From Pseudomonas laurylsulfativorans (lineage in GTDB: Bacteria; Pseudomonadota; Gammaproteobacteria; Pseudomonadales; Pseudomonadaceae), in contig NZ_MUJK01000016.1 of assembly GCF_002906155.1 (NCBI RefSeq), positions 60,409-124,408 of the forward strand: a DNA stretch of 64,000 nucleotides. Reading direction: 5' to 3'. The translations under genes were made by a program, and so were the position numbers. Positions 25,561 to 34,238 of this stretch are shown here, piece after piece. Below the pieces are notes generated by a model. It worked only from the letters and a program-made list of their open reading frames with translations, was not told the DNA's origin and made no database searches. Position 1 is the first letter of the stretch. Each line of letters begins with the position of its first letter.

Positions 25561-25887
25561 ATGCGCCCATTGAAACAGGCAATTTATTCCAGCCGTACGG
25601 CTGACAAGTTCGTCGTACGTCTGCCAGACGGAATGCGTGAACGCATTGCCGAGGTGGCTCGCAATCATCATCGCAGCATGAACTCCGAAATCATTGCGCG
25701 CCTTGAGCAGAGTCTTATTCAGGAAGGCGCACTGGGAGAAGAGTTGAGCATGCGCCTGGACAGCCCGGAGCTTTCCTTGCATGAACGCGAGCTGCTGCAG
25801 CGCTTCCGCCAACTCTCCCATCGACAGCAGAACGCCCTCGTTTCGCTGATCGCTCACGATGCTGAAATGGCCGCCGACGCGTCCTGA
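25561..25887 (+). CDS. amrZ: Ribbon-helix-helix regulator AmrZ
   Basis: Arc/MetJ-type DNA-binding protein, 108 residues, nearly the same as P. aeruginosa AmrZ over its full length. The flexible N-terminus (MRPLKQAIYSSR) is followed by the beta strand KFVVRLP and two helices (MRERIAEVARNHH, SMNSEIIARLEQSLIQ), then a helical tetramerisation tail (LHERELLQRFRQLSHRQQNALVSLI). It controls alginate, twitching, flagella (represses fleQ) and c-di-GMP genes. A good terminator follows. Confidence 0.96.
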   Translation: MRPLKQAIYSSRTADKFVVRLPDGMRERIAEVARNHHRSMNSEIIARLEQSLIQEGALGEELSMRLDSPELSLHERELLQRFRQLSHRQQNALVSLIAHDAEMAADAS

Positions 25888-25903
25888 TTCAGCCAGAGAG
25901 CTC

Positions 25904-25931
25904 AAGCCAGCCTGATCGCTGGCTTTTTTTT
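25904..25931 (+). terminator. Terminator after amrZ
   Basis: AAGCCAGC-CTGATC-GCTGGCTT followed by a T tract; begins 17 bp past the amrZ stop. Confidence 0.9.
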
Positions 25932-25955
25932 GGGCTTTTTCTGGACGCGGCCTCC

Positions 25956-26309
25956 TGTAGGAGCTGCGGTGCGGCGATGGTCGTTAACGATAACGCGTGT
26001 GAACCGGACAAACGCGGCGCACTTGAGTCCATCGCCGGCAAGCCGGCTCCTACAGTTCCCCGGGGGTCAAACGCGGTCACTTGTAGGAGCTGGCTTGAAG
26101 CGATGGTCGTTAACGATAACGCGTGTGAACCGGACAAACGCGGCGCACTTGAGTCCATCGCCGGCAAGCCGGCTCCTACAGCTCCCCAGGGGTCAAACGC
26201 GGTCACTTGTAGGAACTGGCTTGCCAGCGATGGTCGTTAACGATAACGCGTGTGAACCGGACAAACGCGGCGCACTTGAGCCCATCGCCGGCAAGCCGGC
26301 TCCTACAGG
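25956..26309. repeat. Tandem array of 126-bp REPIN units (2.8 copies)
   Basis: Three TGTAGGA-started units begin at 25956, 26082 and 26208, giving an exact 126-bp period. Each holds a REP arm, the conserved GATGGTCGTTAACGATAACG stretch, a spacer (GTGTGAACCGGACAAACGCG), and the inverse arm GCCGGCAAGCCGGCTCCTACAG, then a linker (GGGGTCAAACGCGGTCACT). The left arms differ most between units (GCTGCGGTGCGGCG, GCTGGCTTGAAGCG, ACTGGCTTGCCAGCG), while right arms are nearly identical. Confidence 0.92.
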
Positions 26310-26403
26310 TATAGCGTTATCGGTGCTTCCCGGGATTGCCCAAAATCCGGGCACAAAAAACCCGCCAATTCAGACCGTGTGAAAACGCACTGATGGTGGT
26401 TCC

Positions 26404-26439
26404 AGCAAACGCCCCGACTTGTTCGGGGCGTTTGCTTTT
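26404..26439. terminator. Hairpin inside the IS, left end
   Basis: AGCAAACGCCCCGA-CTTG-TTCGGGGCGTTTGCT followed by a T tract: rho-independent terminator structure, past the 3' end of the transposase remnant. Confidence 0.8.
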
Positions 26440-26467
26440 GTGGCTCACAGCAGACAAAAAAGGCTTT

Positions 26468-26869
26468 TCAGCCTATAAACGCCATCAAGTGACGTGCGCC
26501 AAGCACGTTAATCGCTCTTTTCAGGTTATAGGCGTTCACCGCCAGGACCATTTCAGCCCTCGCACCCTCAAGCTGTCGCAGCAAGAAGCGAGCGTTACCG
26601 ATATTGCGCTGACACTCGGCTTCGAGGCGCCGGGATGAACGGATCCGCTGGAAATAACCGTAGAGGTAAAGTTTTAGCTGATCGGCTGGATCGTAAGAAG
26701 GCCGGCCGGTGCTTTTGGGAAGTGCTTTATCAAAGCCTAGTCGCACCAGATCCAGCTTGGAGACGTACAGGTCGATAACGCGAACGAGGTGATCCTCAGG
26801 GATCAACTCTTCCAGCGAGACCGGGAACAGGCTGGTCTGGCTGCGAGACTCTCCTTGGATGTAGGCCAT
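26468..26869 (-). pseudogene. IS1182-family transposase with large in-frame internal deletion
   Basis: A 133-residue frame from the ATG at 26869. Residues 1 to about 90 are the usual N-terminus (MAYIQGE, SLFPVSLEELIPEDHLVRVID, GRPSYDPADQLKLYLYGYF, SSRRLEAECQRN). The last 40 or so are the extreme C-terminus (ARFLLRQLEGARAEMVLAVNAYNLKRA). The central part with the catalytic DDE residues is missing; full members are around 450-480 residues. The junction lies near 26590. The deletion kept the frame, so a small DNA-binding-type protein could still be made. Confidence 0.88.
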
Positions 26870-26873
26870 AACG

Positions 26874-26911
26874 AAAAATGCTCCGTATCTTTCGATACGG
26901 AGCATTTTTTT
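26874..26911. terminator. Hairpin inside the IS, right end
   Basis: AAAAATGCTCCGTATC-TTTC-GATACGGAGCATTTTTTT, a perfect stem with A/T tracts on both sides, between the right inverted repeat and the transposase start. It would stop readthrough from mgtE into the transposase, as seen in many IS. Confidence 0.85.
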
Positions 26912-26976
26912 GAGCACTGCGCAGATTGCCAGGTTTTCACACAGTCCGAATTGGCGGGTTTTTACTGGGCAGGACT

Positions 26977-28419
26977 TCAGAGCAGGAAGATTGTCGCCAA
27001 GCCGAGGAAGATGAAAAAGCCGCCGCTGTCGGTCATGGCAGTAATCATCACACTGGCACCCATTGCCGGATCGCGCCCCATCTTCGCCAGGGTCATCGGG
27101 ATCAAAACCCCCATCAACGCCGCCAGTAGCAAGTTGAGGGTCATCGCGGCGGTCATCACCACACCCAATGACCAACTGCCATAGAGCAGGTAGGCAACCA
27201 CACCAATCACCCCGCCCCAGATCACGCCATTGATCAGCGCTACTGCCAACTCCTTGCGCATCAGGCGCGAGGTGTTGCCGGTACTCACCTGGTCCAGCGC
27301 CATCGCGCGAACAATCATGGTGATGGTCTGGTTACCCGAGTTACCACCAATGCCCGCCACAATCGGCATCAACGCCGCAAGCGCCACGAGTTTCTCGATC
27401 GAACCTTCGAACAGACCGATGACCCGGGAAGCCACGAACGCGGTAATCAGGTTGATCGCCAGCCAGGCCCAACGGTTACGCAGGGACTTCCAGACCGACG
27501 CAAAAATGTCTTCTTCTTCACGCAGACCCGCCATGTTGAGAACTTCGCTTTCGCTCTCTTCACGGATCAGGTCGACCATTTCATCAATGGTCAGACGGCC
27601 GATCAGCTTGCCGTTCTTGTCGACCACAGGGGCGGAGATCAAGTCGTAACGCTCGAACGCCTGGGCGGCATCGTAGGCGTCCTCATCCGGGTGAAAGCTC
27701 ACCGGATCGCTGGCCATCACCTCGGAAACCTGTTTGTCCGGGTCGTTGACCAGCAAACGCTTGATCGGCAACACCCCCTTGAGGACACCGTCATAATCGA
27801 CCACGAACAGCTTGTCGGTGTGGCCCGGCAACTCCTTGAGACGGCGCAGATAACGCAAGACCACTTCAAGGCTGACATCCTCGCGGATGGTCACCATCTC
27901 GAAGTCCATCAGCGCACCGACCTGCTCCTCGTCATAGGACAGAGCCGAACGCACGCGCTCGCGTTGTTGCTGGTCGAGGGTCTCCATGAGCTCATGGACG
28001 ACGTCTCGCGGCAGCTCGGAGGCCAGGTCAGCCAGTTCGTCGGCATCCATGTCCTTGGCGGCCGCCAGGAGCTCGTGATCGTCCATGTCGGCGATCAGCG
28101 ATTCACGAACCGAATCGGATACTTCGAGAAGGATGTCGCCGTCACGATCGGCCTTCACCAGCTGCCAGAGCGTCAGACGATCGTCCAGCGGCAAGGCTTC
28201 AAGGATGTAGGCAACGTCGGCGGAGTGCAGGTCATCGAGCTTGCGCTGCAACTCGACGAGGTTCTGCCGGTGGACCAGGTTCTCGACCCGGTCATGATGC
28301 GGGCCTTCCTGGCGGTGAGTCAGGTCTTCTACTACTCGCTGGCGCTGCAACAATTCAACCACCTGAGCCAGGCGATCCTGCAAGCTTTCCTGCGTTTTCT
28401 TTACTTCAACATCGGACAT
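26977..28419 (-). CDS. mgtE: Magnesium transporter MgtE
   Basis: Mg2+ channel of the MgtE family, 480 residues from the ATG at 28419, which follows GGAG; an upstream ATG at 28449 is unlikely. Order: N-terminal helical MgtE domain (LHSADVAYILEALPLDDR), paired CBS domains (about 145-275, MASDPVSFHPDED, SAPVVDKNGKLIGRLTIDEM) that gate the pore, a plug helix, and five TM helices (about 300-480, GIGGNSGNQTITMIVRAMALDQ, MITAMTDSGGFFIFLGLA). The IS remnant begins 13 bp past its stop codon. Confidence 0.96.
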   Translation of the reverse strand: MSDVEVKKTQESLQDRLAQVVELLQRQRVVEDLTHRQEGPHHDRVENLVHRQNLVELQRKLDDLHSADVAYILEALPLDDRLTLWQLVKADRDGDILLEVSDSVRESLIADMDDHELLAAAKDMDADELADLASELPRDVVHELMETLDQQQRERVRSALSYDEEQVGALMDFEMVTIREDVSLEVVLRYLRRLKELPGHTDKLFVVDYDGVLKGVLPIKRLLVNDPDKQVSEVMASDPVSFHPDEDAYDAAQAFERYDLISAPVVDKNGKLIGRLTIDEMVDLIREESESEVLNMAGLREEEDIFASVWKSLRNRWAWLAINLITAFVASRVIGLFEGSIEKLVALAALMPIVAGIGGNSGNQTITMIVRAMALDQVSTGNTSRLMRKELAVALINGVIWGGVIGVVAYLLYGSWSLGVVMTAAMTLNLLLAALMGVLIPMTLAKMGRDPAMGASVMITAMTDSGGFFIFLGLATIFLL

Positions 28420-28740
28420 AGGCGAACTCCACTCCCAGCAGCGGGGCACGCCGGAAGGATCAATCAGTCAATTCATGATTGGTGAAACGGGGTACTGAGT
28501 AACTACTGGGTAAGTCCATGGAGGTATTCCACAAGCCCCGGCGGGGCTGACGGGCGCAATGATACACCGCCTGACGGTTTTAAACGTTAAAAAATCTCGG
28601 CTGAAACAAGCGCTTGCACAACAATCTTGAACATCGTCCTGATCCATAAAAATGCGACGACGTATTCTGAAAAGAAAACACACACCCCATCGAAAATTGT
28701 AGCCGCTACCCTTGAAAAGGAACGTCATGGAGGACGCCTG
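28420..28740. other. Divergent intergenic region, mgtE / DUF4124 gene
   Basis: 321 bp without a gene. It must hold the mgtE promoter on one side and that of the DUF4124 gene on the other. Inspection showed no long palindrome, riboswitch-like structure (no M-box pattern that I can recognise) or REP. Confidence 0.4.
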
Positions 28741-29259
28741 ATGCCATCAATGTCACCATTCCCTTTACTGTTCAGCCTGCTCACTCTCCCAGCCCTTGCG
28801 CTCGCCACCACTGTTCACCGCTGCGAAGCGGCCAATGGGCGCATTACCTTCACCACACTGAGTTGCGCCCCGGGAGAAAGCGTTTCACTTCAGGACGTCC
28901 GCGTCTTTACACCTGGCAGTACGAGGGCGCTTCTGCCGCCAGCCGAACCCCACGAAACATCAGGAATGAAAATCCAAAGGAAAGAGCCGACCGTAGTCGG
29001 TCAGGCGCCGGACAAATGTGGAAACCTGATCAGCGCCAGAGAGCGCCGAGAGGCGATCATCAATCAGCGAGTAATCGCCGGCATGAGCCAGCAAGACGTC
29101 GAAAGCGCGCTCGGCAAGCCGGACAAGATCAGTATTCGCAATTCAGCCACGAGCTACCGCTACGACACCCAGCGAGGCCGCAGTGCACAGGTGGAGTTCG
29201 ATGAGAAGGGATGCACGAAGGGAAAAGCCAAATCCCGGACGGCAAAAAGCCCGCATTAA
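28741..29259 (+). CDS. DUF4124 domain-containing exported protein
   Basis: 172 residues from the ATG at 28741, placed after GGAGG; a signal peptide (PFPLLFSLLTLPALALA) follows. The mature N-terminus has the DUF4124 pattern (VHRCEAANGRITFTTLSC with two Cys). The C-terminal half contains an SmpA/OmlA-like helix-turn (RVIAGMSQQDVESALGKPDKI) and a basic tail (KGKAKSRTAK). It is probably periplasmic or envelope-bound. Role unknown. A terminator follows immediately. Confidence 0.82.
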   Translation: MPSMSPFPLLFSLLTLPALALATTVHRCEAANGRITFTTLSCAPGESVSLQDVRVFTPGSTRALLPPAEPHETSGMKIQRKEPTVVGQAPDKCGNLISARERREAIINQRVIAGMSQQDVESALGKPDKISIRNSATSYRYDTQRGRSAQVEFDEKGCTKGKAKSRTAKSPH

Positions 29260-29270
29260 ATGCGGGCTTT
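29244..29270 (+). terminator. Terminator after the DUF4124 gene
   Basis: AAAGCCCGCA-TTAAA-TGCGGGCTTT, perfect stem overlapping the end of the gene and ending 9 bases before tRNA-Arg. Confidence 0.85.
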
Positions 29271-29278
29271 CTGTTGTA

Positions 29279-29355
29279 TGGTGCACTCGACAGGATTCGA
29301 ACCTGTGACCGCTCGGTTCGTAGCCGAGTACTCTATCCAGCTGAGCTACGAGTGC
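29279..29355 (-). tRNA. tRNA-Arg (ACG anticodon), copy 1
   Basis: 77 nt, minus strand: acceptor GCACTCG / CGAGTGC, anticodon loop CTACGAA (ACG, normally edited to ICG), T-loop TTCGAAT and encoded CCA. Identical to the copy at 29428. Confidence 0.97.
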
Positions 29356-29427
29356 AATTTGTGTTTTTATACCAGATCACAACTGGTTGAAGCCAAGTTA
29401 CTTACATTGCTGTAACTAACTCTTAAA

Positions 29428-29504
29428 TGGTGCACTCGACAGGATTCGAACCTGTGACCGCTCGGTTCGTAGCCGAGTACTCTATCCAGCTGAGCTACGA
29501 GTGC
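29428..29504 (-). tRNA. tRNA-Arg (ACG anticodon), copy 2
   Basis: 77 nt identical to copy 1, separated from it by 72 bp. On the minus strand this copy comes first, and the tRNA-Ser precedes it. Confidence 0.97.
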
Positions 29505-29611
29505 ATTTGTTGCCGCGCATTATAGGCCGTTTAATCTCTATGTCAAACACTTTTTCTAGTAATTTCAACAACTTACCGAAGAAGCCAGATTACAACGTAC
29601 TAAGCAAATAA

Positions 29612-29702
29612 TGGCGGAGAACGGGGGATTCGAACCCCCGACACCCTTTTGAGGTGTACTCCCTTAGCAGGGGAGCGCCTTCGGCCACTCGGCCAGCTCT
29701 CC
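29612..29702 (-). tRNA. tRNA-Ser (GCU anticodon)
   Basis: 91 nt with the long variable arm typical of class II tRNAs. Acceptor GGAGAGC / GTTCTCC, anticodon loop CTGCTAA (GCU, reads AGC/AGU), T-loop TTCGAAT, CCA encoded. First of the tRNA run Ser-Arg-Arg, downstream of rsmA; the lysC-rsmA-tRNA-Ser-tRNA-Arg order is usual in Pseudomonas. Confidence 0.97.
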
Positions 29703-29764
29703 GCAACACGGGGCGTATATTAACCAGCTTCTTCCCCGTTTGCAAACATAAAAAACGATAAAAA

Positions 29765-29953
29765 TTAATGGCTTGGTTCTTCGTCCTTCTCTTTCTTTAT
29801 ACGCAGGTAAATTTCTTCCCGGTGAACAGCCACCTCTTTGGGGGCATTTACACCGATGCGCACTTGATTTCCTTTGACGCCGAGCACGGTCACGGTGATT
29901 TCGCCATCACCGATAATCAGGCTTTCTGCGCACCGACGAGTCAGAATCAGCAT
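29765..29953 (-). CDS. rsmA: Carbon storage/translational regulator RsmA (CsrA)
   Basis: RNA-binding post-transcriptional regulator that binds GGA motifs in mRNA leaders and is sequestered by RsmX/Y/Z sRNAs. 62 residues from the ATG at 29953 (MLILTRRCAESLIIGD); an upstream in-frame ATG at 29971 would add six residues absent from the family. The core VGVKGNQVRIGVNAPKEVAVHREEIY-like sequence (here LGVKGNQVRIG...VAVHREEIYLRI) carries the RNA-binding Arg near residue 44-47. Located between lysC and tRNA-Ser as in other Pseudomonas. Confidence 0.97.
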   Translation of the reverse strand: MLILTRRCAESLIIGDGEITVTVLGVKGNQVRIGVNAPKEVAVHREEIYLRIKKEKDEEPSH

Positions 29954-30103
29954 ACCTTTCTCCTCACGCATTTCATTTCAGGGACAACAGTCTGCAAAAA
30001 AAAGGCACTCGACCCACAACCGGAGCGGTCGCAGCCCTACATGCCTGAGTATTGACTAGCGCGAGCAAAAGAACAGCCTCGGGGTCGCGCCATTCAAAAA
30101 AAC

Positions 30104-30130
30104 AAAAGGCGCGGTCAGACCGCGCCTTTT
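30104..30130 (-). terminator. Terminator after lysC
   Basis: AAAAGGCGCGGTC-A-GACCGCGCCTTTT just past the lysC stop (minus strand); 13-bp arms around a minimal loop. Confidence 0.85.
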
Positions 30131-30140
30131 GGCAAACGCA

Positions 30141-31382
30141 TCACTCGCCCTGGCGGGCCGGCGCGTCCAGTTCGAAAGCCGTGTGCAGAGCGCGCACAGC
30201 CAGTTCCAGGTACTTCTCTTCGATCACTACGGAGACTTTGATTTCCGAAGTCGAGATCATCTGGATGTTGATGCTTTCCTTGGCCAGGGATTCGAACATG
30301 CGGCTGGCCACGCCTGCGTGCGAGCGCATGCCAACGCCGACGATCGACACCTTGGCGATCTTGGTGTCGCCCACGACTTCACGGGCACCCAGCTCGCCAG
30401 CGGTCTTTTCCAGCACGGCTTGCGCAGCCTGGTAGTCGTTGCGGTGCACGGTGAAGGTGAAGTCGGTGGTGTTATCGTGCGCGACGTTCTGCACGATCAT
30501 GTCGACTTCGATGTTCGCGGCACTGATTGGGCCGAGAATCTTGAAGGCAACGCCCGGGATGTCTGGCACGCCACGGATGGTCAGCTTGGCTTCATCGCGG
30601 TTGAAAGCGATACCGGAAATGATCGGCTGTTCCATGGTTTCCTCTTCATCAATAGTAATGAGGGTGCCCGGACCCTCCTTGAAGCTGTGCAGTACGCGCA
30701 GCGGAACGTTGTACTTGCCGGCGAACTCGACCGCGCGGATCTGCAACACCTTGGAGCCGAGGCTGGCCATTTCCAGCATCTCTTCGAAGGTGATCTTGTC
30801 CAGGCGCTGGGCCACGGACACCACACGCGGGTCAGTGGTGTAGACGCCGTCGACGTCGGTGTAGATCTGGCATTCGTCAGCCTTCAGGGCTGCCGCCAGC
30901 GCCACGCCGGTGGTGTCGGAACCGCCACGACCGAGGGTGGTGATGTTGCCGTGCTCGTCGACGCCCTGGAAACCGGCGACAACCACCACACGACCTGCCT
31001 TCAGATCACCGCGAATCTTCTGATCATCAATCTGCAAGATACGCGCTTTATTGTGCGCGCTGTCCGTCAGAATCCGCACCTGGTTGCCGGTGTAGGACAC
31101 CGCCGGCACGCCACGCTTGATCAGCGCCATGGCCAACAGGGCAATCGTCACCTGCTCACCGGTGGAAACGATCACGTCCAGTTCGCGCGGAACCGGTTGG
31201 CCGTCGCCACTGATTTGCTTGGCCAGATCGATCAGACGGTTGGTTTCGCCGCTCATTGCTGACAGCACAACCACCAGGTCATCGCCGGCATCGCGGAATT
31301 TCTTAACCTTGTCGGCGACCTGCTCGATTCTCTCGACAGTGCCGACCGAGGTGCCTCCAAATTTCTGTACGATCAAAGCCAT
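30141..31382 (-). CDS. lysC: Aspartate kinase LysC
   Basis: First step of the aspartate pathway to lysine, threonine and methionine. 413 residues from the ATG at 31382 (MALIVQKFGGTSVG); an ATG at 31424 adds 14 residues not in the family. N-terminal kinase with KFGGTSVG, SAMSGETNRL, STGEQVTI and FQGVDEHGNITTLGRGGSDTT. Two C-terminal ACT domains (from about 265: TIRGVPDIPGVAFKIL, VSIVGVGMRSHAGVASRMF) bind lysine/threonine for feedback. An internal start may give a separate beta subunit, as in other ACT-type aspartokinases. It lies between alaS and rsmA. Confidence 0.96.
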   Translation of the reverse strand: MALIVQKFGGTSVGTVERIEQVADKVKKFRDAGDDLVVVLSAMSGETNRLIDLAKQISGDGQPVPRELDVIVSTGEQVTIALLAMALIKRGVPAVSYTGNQVRILTDSAHNKARILQIDDQKIRGDLKAGRVVVVAGFQGVDEHGNITTLGRGGSDTTGVALAAALKADECQIYTDVDGVYTTDPRVVSVAQRLDKITFEEMLEMASLGSKVLQIRAVEFAGKYNVPLRVLHSFKEGPGTLITIDEEETMEQPIISGIAFNRDEAKLTIRGVPDIPGVAFKILGPISAANIEVDMIVQNVAHDNTTDFTFTVHRNDYQAAQAVLEKTAGELGAREVVGDTKIAKVSIVGVGMRSHAGVASRMFESLAKESINIQMISTSEIKVSVVIEEKYLELAVRALHTAFELDAPARQGE

Positions 31383-31473
31383 TTCAAAGCCGCCTCTGCC
31401 CATGAAGGGCGCCCAAATAATCACTCAAACAGCGTTGCGGCCCGCCACTAGACTACGAGCCGCAAGTACTGCC

Positions 31474-34092
31474 TTATAGACCCTGCTCTACAAATGGAAC
31501 GGTCAGGGCAAGTGCCGCATCCAGTGCGCCAGCGTCGGTACCGCCGCCTTGCGCCATGTCTGGACGACCACCGCCCTTCCCGCCCACTGCCGCAGCGGCT
31601 TGCTTCATCAAATCACCGGCTTTGAGTTGGCCAGTCAGGTCTTTGGTTACGCCTGCAACCAGAACGACCTTTTCCTCATGGACACTGCCGAGCAGGATCA
31701 CTGCGCGACCGAGTTTGTTTTTCAGTTGATCGACCAGCGCCAGCAGCGCCTTGCCATCCTGACCGTCCAGACGCACGGCCAGCACTTTCACGCCCTTGAC
31801 GTCCAGCGCCTGGGCCGACAGATCGTCGCCCGCGGCACTGGCAGCCTTGGCTTGCAACTGCTCGAGTTGCTTCTCCAGCAGACGGTTGCGCTCCAGCACA
31901 GCCGACAGCTTGTCGATCAGGTTGTCGCGACTGCCCTTGACCAGGTTGGCCGCTTCCTTGAGTTGTTCTTCCGCCGCGTTCAAGTAAGCCAGCGCTTGCG
32001 CACCGGTAACGGCTTCGATACGACGCACACCCGATGCCACACCGCCTTCGCTGATGATTTTCAGCAGACCGATGTCGCCGGTACGGTTCGCGTGGATACC
32101 GCCACACAGCTCGACGGAGAAATCGCCGCCCATGCTCAGTACGCGCACGTTGTCGCCGTATTTCTCGCCGAACAGCGCCATGGCGCCTTTCTGCTTGGCG
32201 GTTTCGATGTCGGTTTCTTCGGTTTCAACGGCGGAGTTCTTGCGAATCTCGGCGTTGACGATGTCTTCCAGCGCCTTGATCTGCTCAGGCTTGATGGCCT
32301 CGAAGTGGCTGAAGTCGAAGCGCAGACGCTGACTATCGACCAGCGAGCCTTTCTGTTGAACGTGATCACCCAGCACTTTACGCAATGCTGCGTGCAGCAA
32401 GTGAGTGGCCGAGTGGTTCAGCGAAGTGGCGTGACGCACGTCGGCCTCGACGTGGGTTTCCACCGGCGCGCCAATGATCAGGCTGCCGGAGGCCAGCACG
32501 CCGTGGTGCAGGAACGCGCCGCCGGTCTTGGTGGTGTCACGCACGTCGAAGCGCGAAGTGCCGGCCTGCAGGTAACCGCAGTCACCGACCTGACCACCGG
32601 ATTCGGCGTAGAACGGCGTCTTGTCGAGAACGATCACGCCCTCGTCGCCTTCGCTCAATACGTCGACCGACTGGCCATTTTTGTACAGGGCAACGATTTT
32701 TGCCGAACCACTGGTATCGGTGTAGCCAGTGAATTCGGTGGCCACATCAACCTTTACCAACGTGTTGTAGTCCAGGCCGAACGAGCTGGCCGAACGCGCA
32801 CGAACACGCTGGGCTTCCATCTCACGCTCGAAACCGACTTCGTCGATGGTCAGCTCGCGCTCACGAGCGATGTCGGCGGTCAGGTCCATCGGAAAACCAT
32901 AGGTGTCATACAGTTTGAACACCACGTCGCCCGGCACCACAGTGCCTTTGAGTTCAGACAGGTCCTGCTCGAGAATCTTCAGGCCGTGCTCCAAAGTCTT
33001 GGAGAACTGCTCTTCTTCGGCCTTGAGTACGCGCTCGATGTTGCTCTGCTGCTTGTTCAGTTCCGGGAAGGCTTCGCCCATCTCGGCGACCAGCGCGGCA
33101 ACGATCTTATAGAAGAAGCTGCCGGTGGCGCCCAGCTTGTTACCGTGACGGCAAGCACGACGAATGATCCGGCGCAGCACGTAGCCACGGCCTTCATTGG
33201 ACGGCAGGACGCCGTCGGCGATCAGGAAACCGCACGAACGGATATGGTCGGAAACAACTTTCAGCGAAGACTGATCGCCATTTTCACAGCCGATCGCCTC
33301 GGCCGACGCGCTCAGCAGGTTCTTGAACAGGTCGATTTCGTAGTTGGAGTTTACGTGCTGCATCACCGCACTGATCCGCTCCAGGCCCATGCCGGTGTCG
33401 ACCGACGGCGCTGGCAACGGATGCAACACGCCATCGGCGGTGCGGTTGAACTGCATGAATACGTTGTTCCAGATCTCGATGTAGCGGTCGCCGTCTTCTT
33501 CAGGCGAGCCCGGCGGGCCACCCCAGATGTGGTCGCCGTGATCGTAGAAAATTTCGGTGCATGGGCCGCACGGGCCAGTATCGCCCATGGTCCAGAAGTT
33601 GTCGGAAGCGTATGGCGCACCCTTGTTGTCGCCGATGCGGATCATGCGCTCGACCGGCACGCCGATTTCTTTGGTCCAGATGTCATACGCTTCATCGTCC
33701 GAGGCGTAGACGGTGACCCAGAGTTTTTCCTTCGGTAGTTTCAGAACACCGGTCAGGAAGGTCCAGGCGAAGGTAATTGCGTCGTGCTTGAAATAGTCAC
33801 CGAAGCTGAAGTTACCGAGCATTTCGAAGAAGGTGTGGTGACGAGCGGTATAACCGACGTTTTCCAGGTCACTGTTCTTGCCGCCGGCACGTACGCATTT
33901 CTGGCTGCTGGTGGCGCGGGTGTACGCGCGCTTTTCCTGGCCCAGGAAGCAGTCCTTGAACTGGTTCATCCCCGCGTTAGTGAACAGCAGGGTTGGGTCG
34001 TTGCCCGGAATCAAAGAGCTGGAGGCTACACGGGTGTGGCCTTGCTCTTCGAAGAAGCGAAGGAAGGCTTCACGGATTTCTGCGCTTTTCAT
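31474..34092 (-). CDS. alaS: Alanyl-tRNA synthetase
   Basis: Charges tRNA-Ala. 872 residues from the ATG at 34092 (MKSAEIREAFLRFFEEQGH); an earlier ATG at 34158 is out of family. Class II catalytic core (SSSLIPGNDPTLLFTNAGMNQF; RHHTFFEMLGNFSFGDYFK), a tRNA-recognition domain, an editing domain with HSATHLLH and CGGIH (the Zn-binding His/Cys set), and the C-terminal C-Ala region with a glycine-rich AVGGKGGGRPDMAQGGG motif. The neighbouring lysC and rsmA order is the same as in P. aeruginosa PA0903-0905. Confidence 0.97.
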   Translation of the reverse strand: MKSAEIREAFLRFFEEQGHTRVASSSLIPGNDPTLLFTNAGMNQFKDCFLGQEKRAYTRATSSQKCVRAGGKNSDLENVGYTARHHTFFEMLGNFSFGDYFKHDAITFAWTFLTGVLKLPKEKLWVTVYASDDEAYDIWTKEIGVPVERMIRIGDNKGAPYASDNFWTMGDTGPCGPCTEIFYDHGDHIWGGPPGSPEEDGDRYIEIWNNVFMQFNRTADGVLHPLPAPSVDTGMGLERISAVMQHVNSNYEIDLFKNLLSASAEAIGCENGDQSSLKVVSDHIRSCGFLIADGVLPSNEGRGYVLRRIIRRACRHGNKLGATGSFFYKIVAALVAEMGEAFPELNKQQSNIERVLKAEEEQFSKTLEHGLKILEQDLSELKGTVVPGDVVFKLYDTYGFPMDLTADIARERELTIDEVGFEREMEAQRVRARSASSFGLDYNTLVKVDVATEFTGYTDTSGSAKIVALYKNGQSVDVLSEGDEGVIVLDKTPFYAESGGQVGDCGYLQAGTSRFDVRDTTKTGGAFLHHGVLASGSLIIGAPVETHVEADVRHATSLNHSATHLLHAALRKVLGDHVQQKGSLVDSQRLRFDFSHFEAIKPEQIKALEDIVNAEIRKNSAVETEETDIETAKQKGAMALFGEKYGDNVRVLSMGGDFSVELCGGIHANRTGDIGLLKIISEGGVASGVRRIEAVTGAQALAYLNAAEEQLKEAANLVKGSRDNLIDKLSAVLERNRLLEKQLEQLQAKAASAAGDDLSAQALDVKGVKVLAVRLDGQDGKALLALVDQLKNKLGRAVILLGSVHEEKVVLVAGVTKDLTGQLKAGDLMKQAAAAVGGKGGGRPDMAQGGGTDAGALDAALALTVPFVEQGL

Positions 34093-34238
34093 TAGGTTCT
34101 TCCACGGAGGCTGCGGCCAAAGGCCTGTTCGAAACGTCAACAGACGAAGCGACGGCAAAGGGCCGCATTATATCGGCCCTGCGCGCGGGGTACAGCGTGT
34201 TTATACGATAGAAACGGTCAATTGAAGCGCTAACGCTA

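Larger units (their letters stand above)
26356..26963 (-). mobile_element. Deleted IS1182-family element with intact ends
   Basis: A 608-bp element bounded by 30-bp terminal inverted repeats, AAAAACCCGCCAATTC... at 26356-26385 and its inverse at 26934-26963, with two mismatches. Inside lie the transposase N-terminus fused to its C-terminus, plus one strong hairpin near each end (26404-26439 and 26874-26911). It is inserted right after the mgtE stop codon. It can no longer make a working transposase but could be moved by a full-length relative. Confidence 0.85.

Noticed and set aside
25956..26309. Tandem repeats that could be a CRISPR array
   Set aside because: Period is 126 bp with two inverted arms per unit and identical linkers, not 24-48 bp repeats with unique spacers; no cas genes.
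24342..26963. A genomic island anchored at tRNA-Arg(CCU)
   Set aside because: No integrase, no direct repeat of the tRNA 3' end, and core genes (amrZ, mgtE) lie beside it; the only mobile DNA is a deleted IS.
31549..33738. A 729-residue open frame on the plus strand across alaS
   Set aside because: Antisense shadow; the minus-strand alaS is complete with all its motifs.
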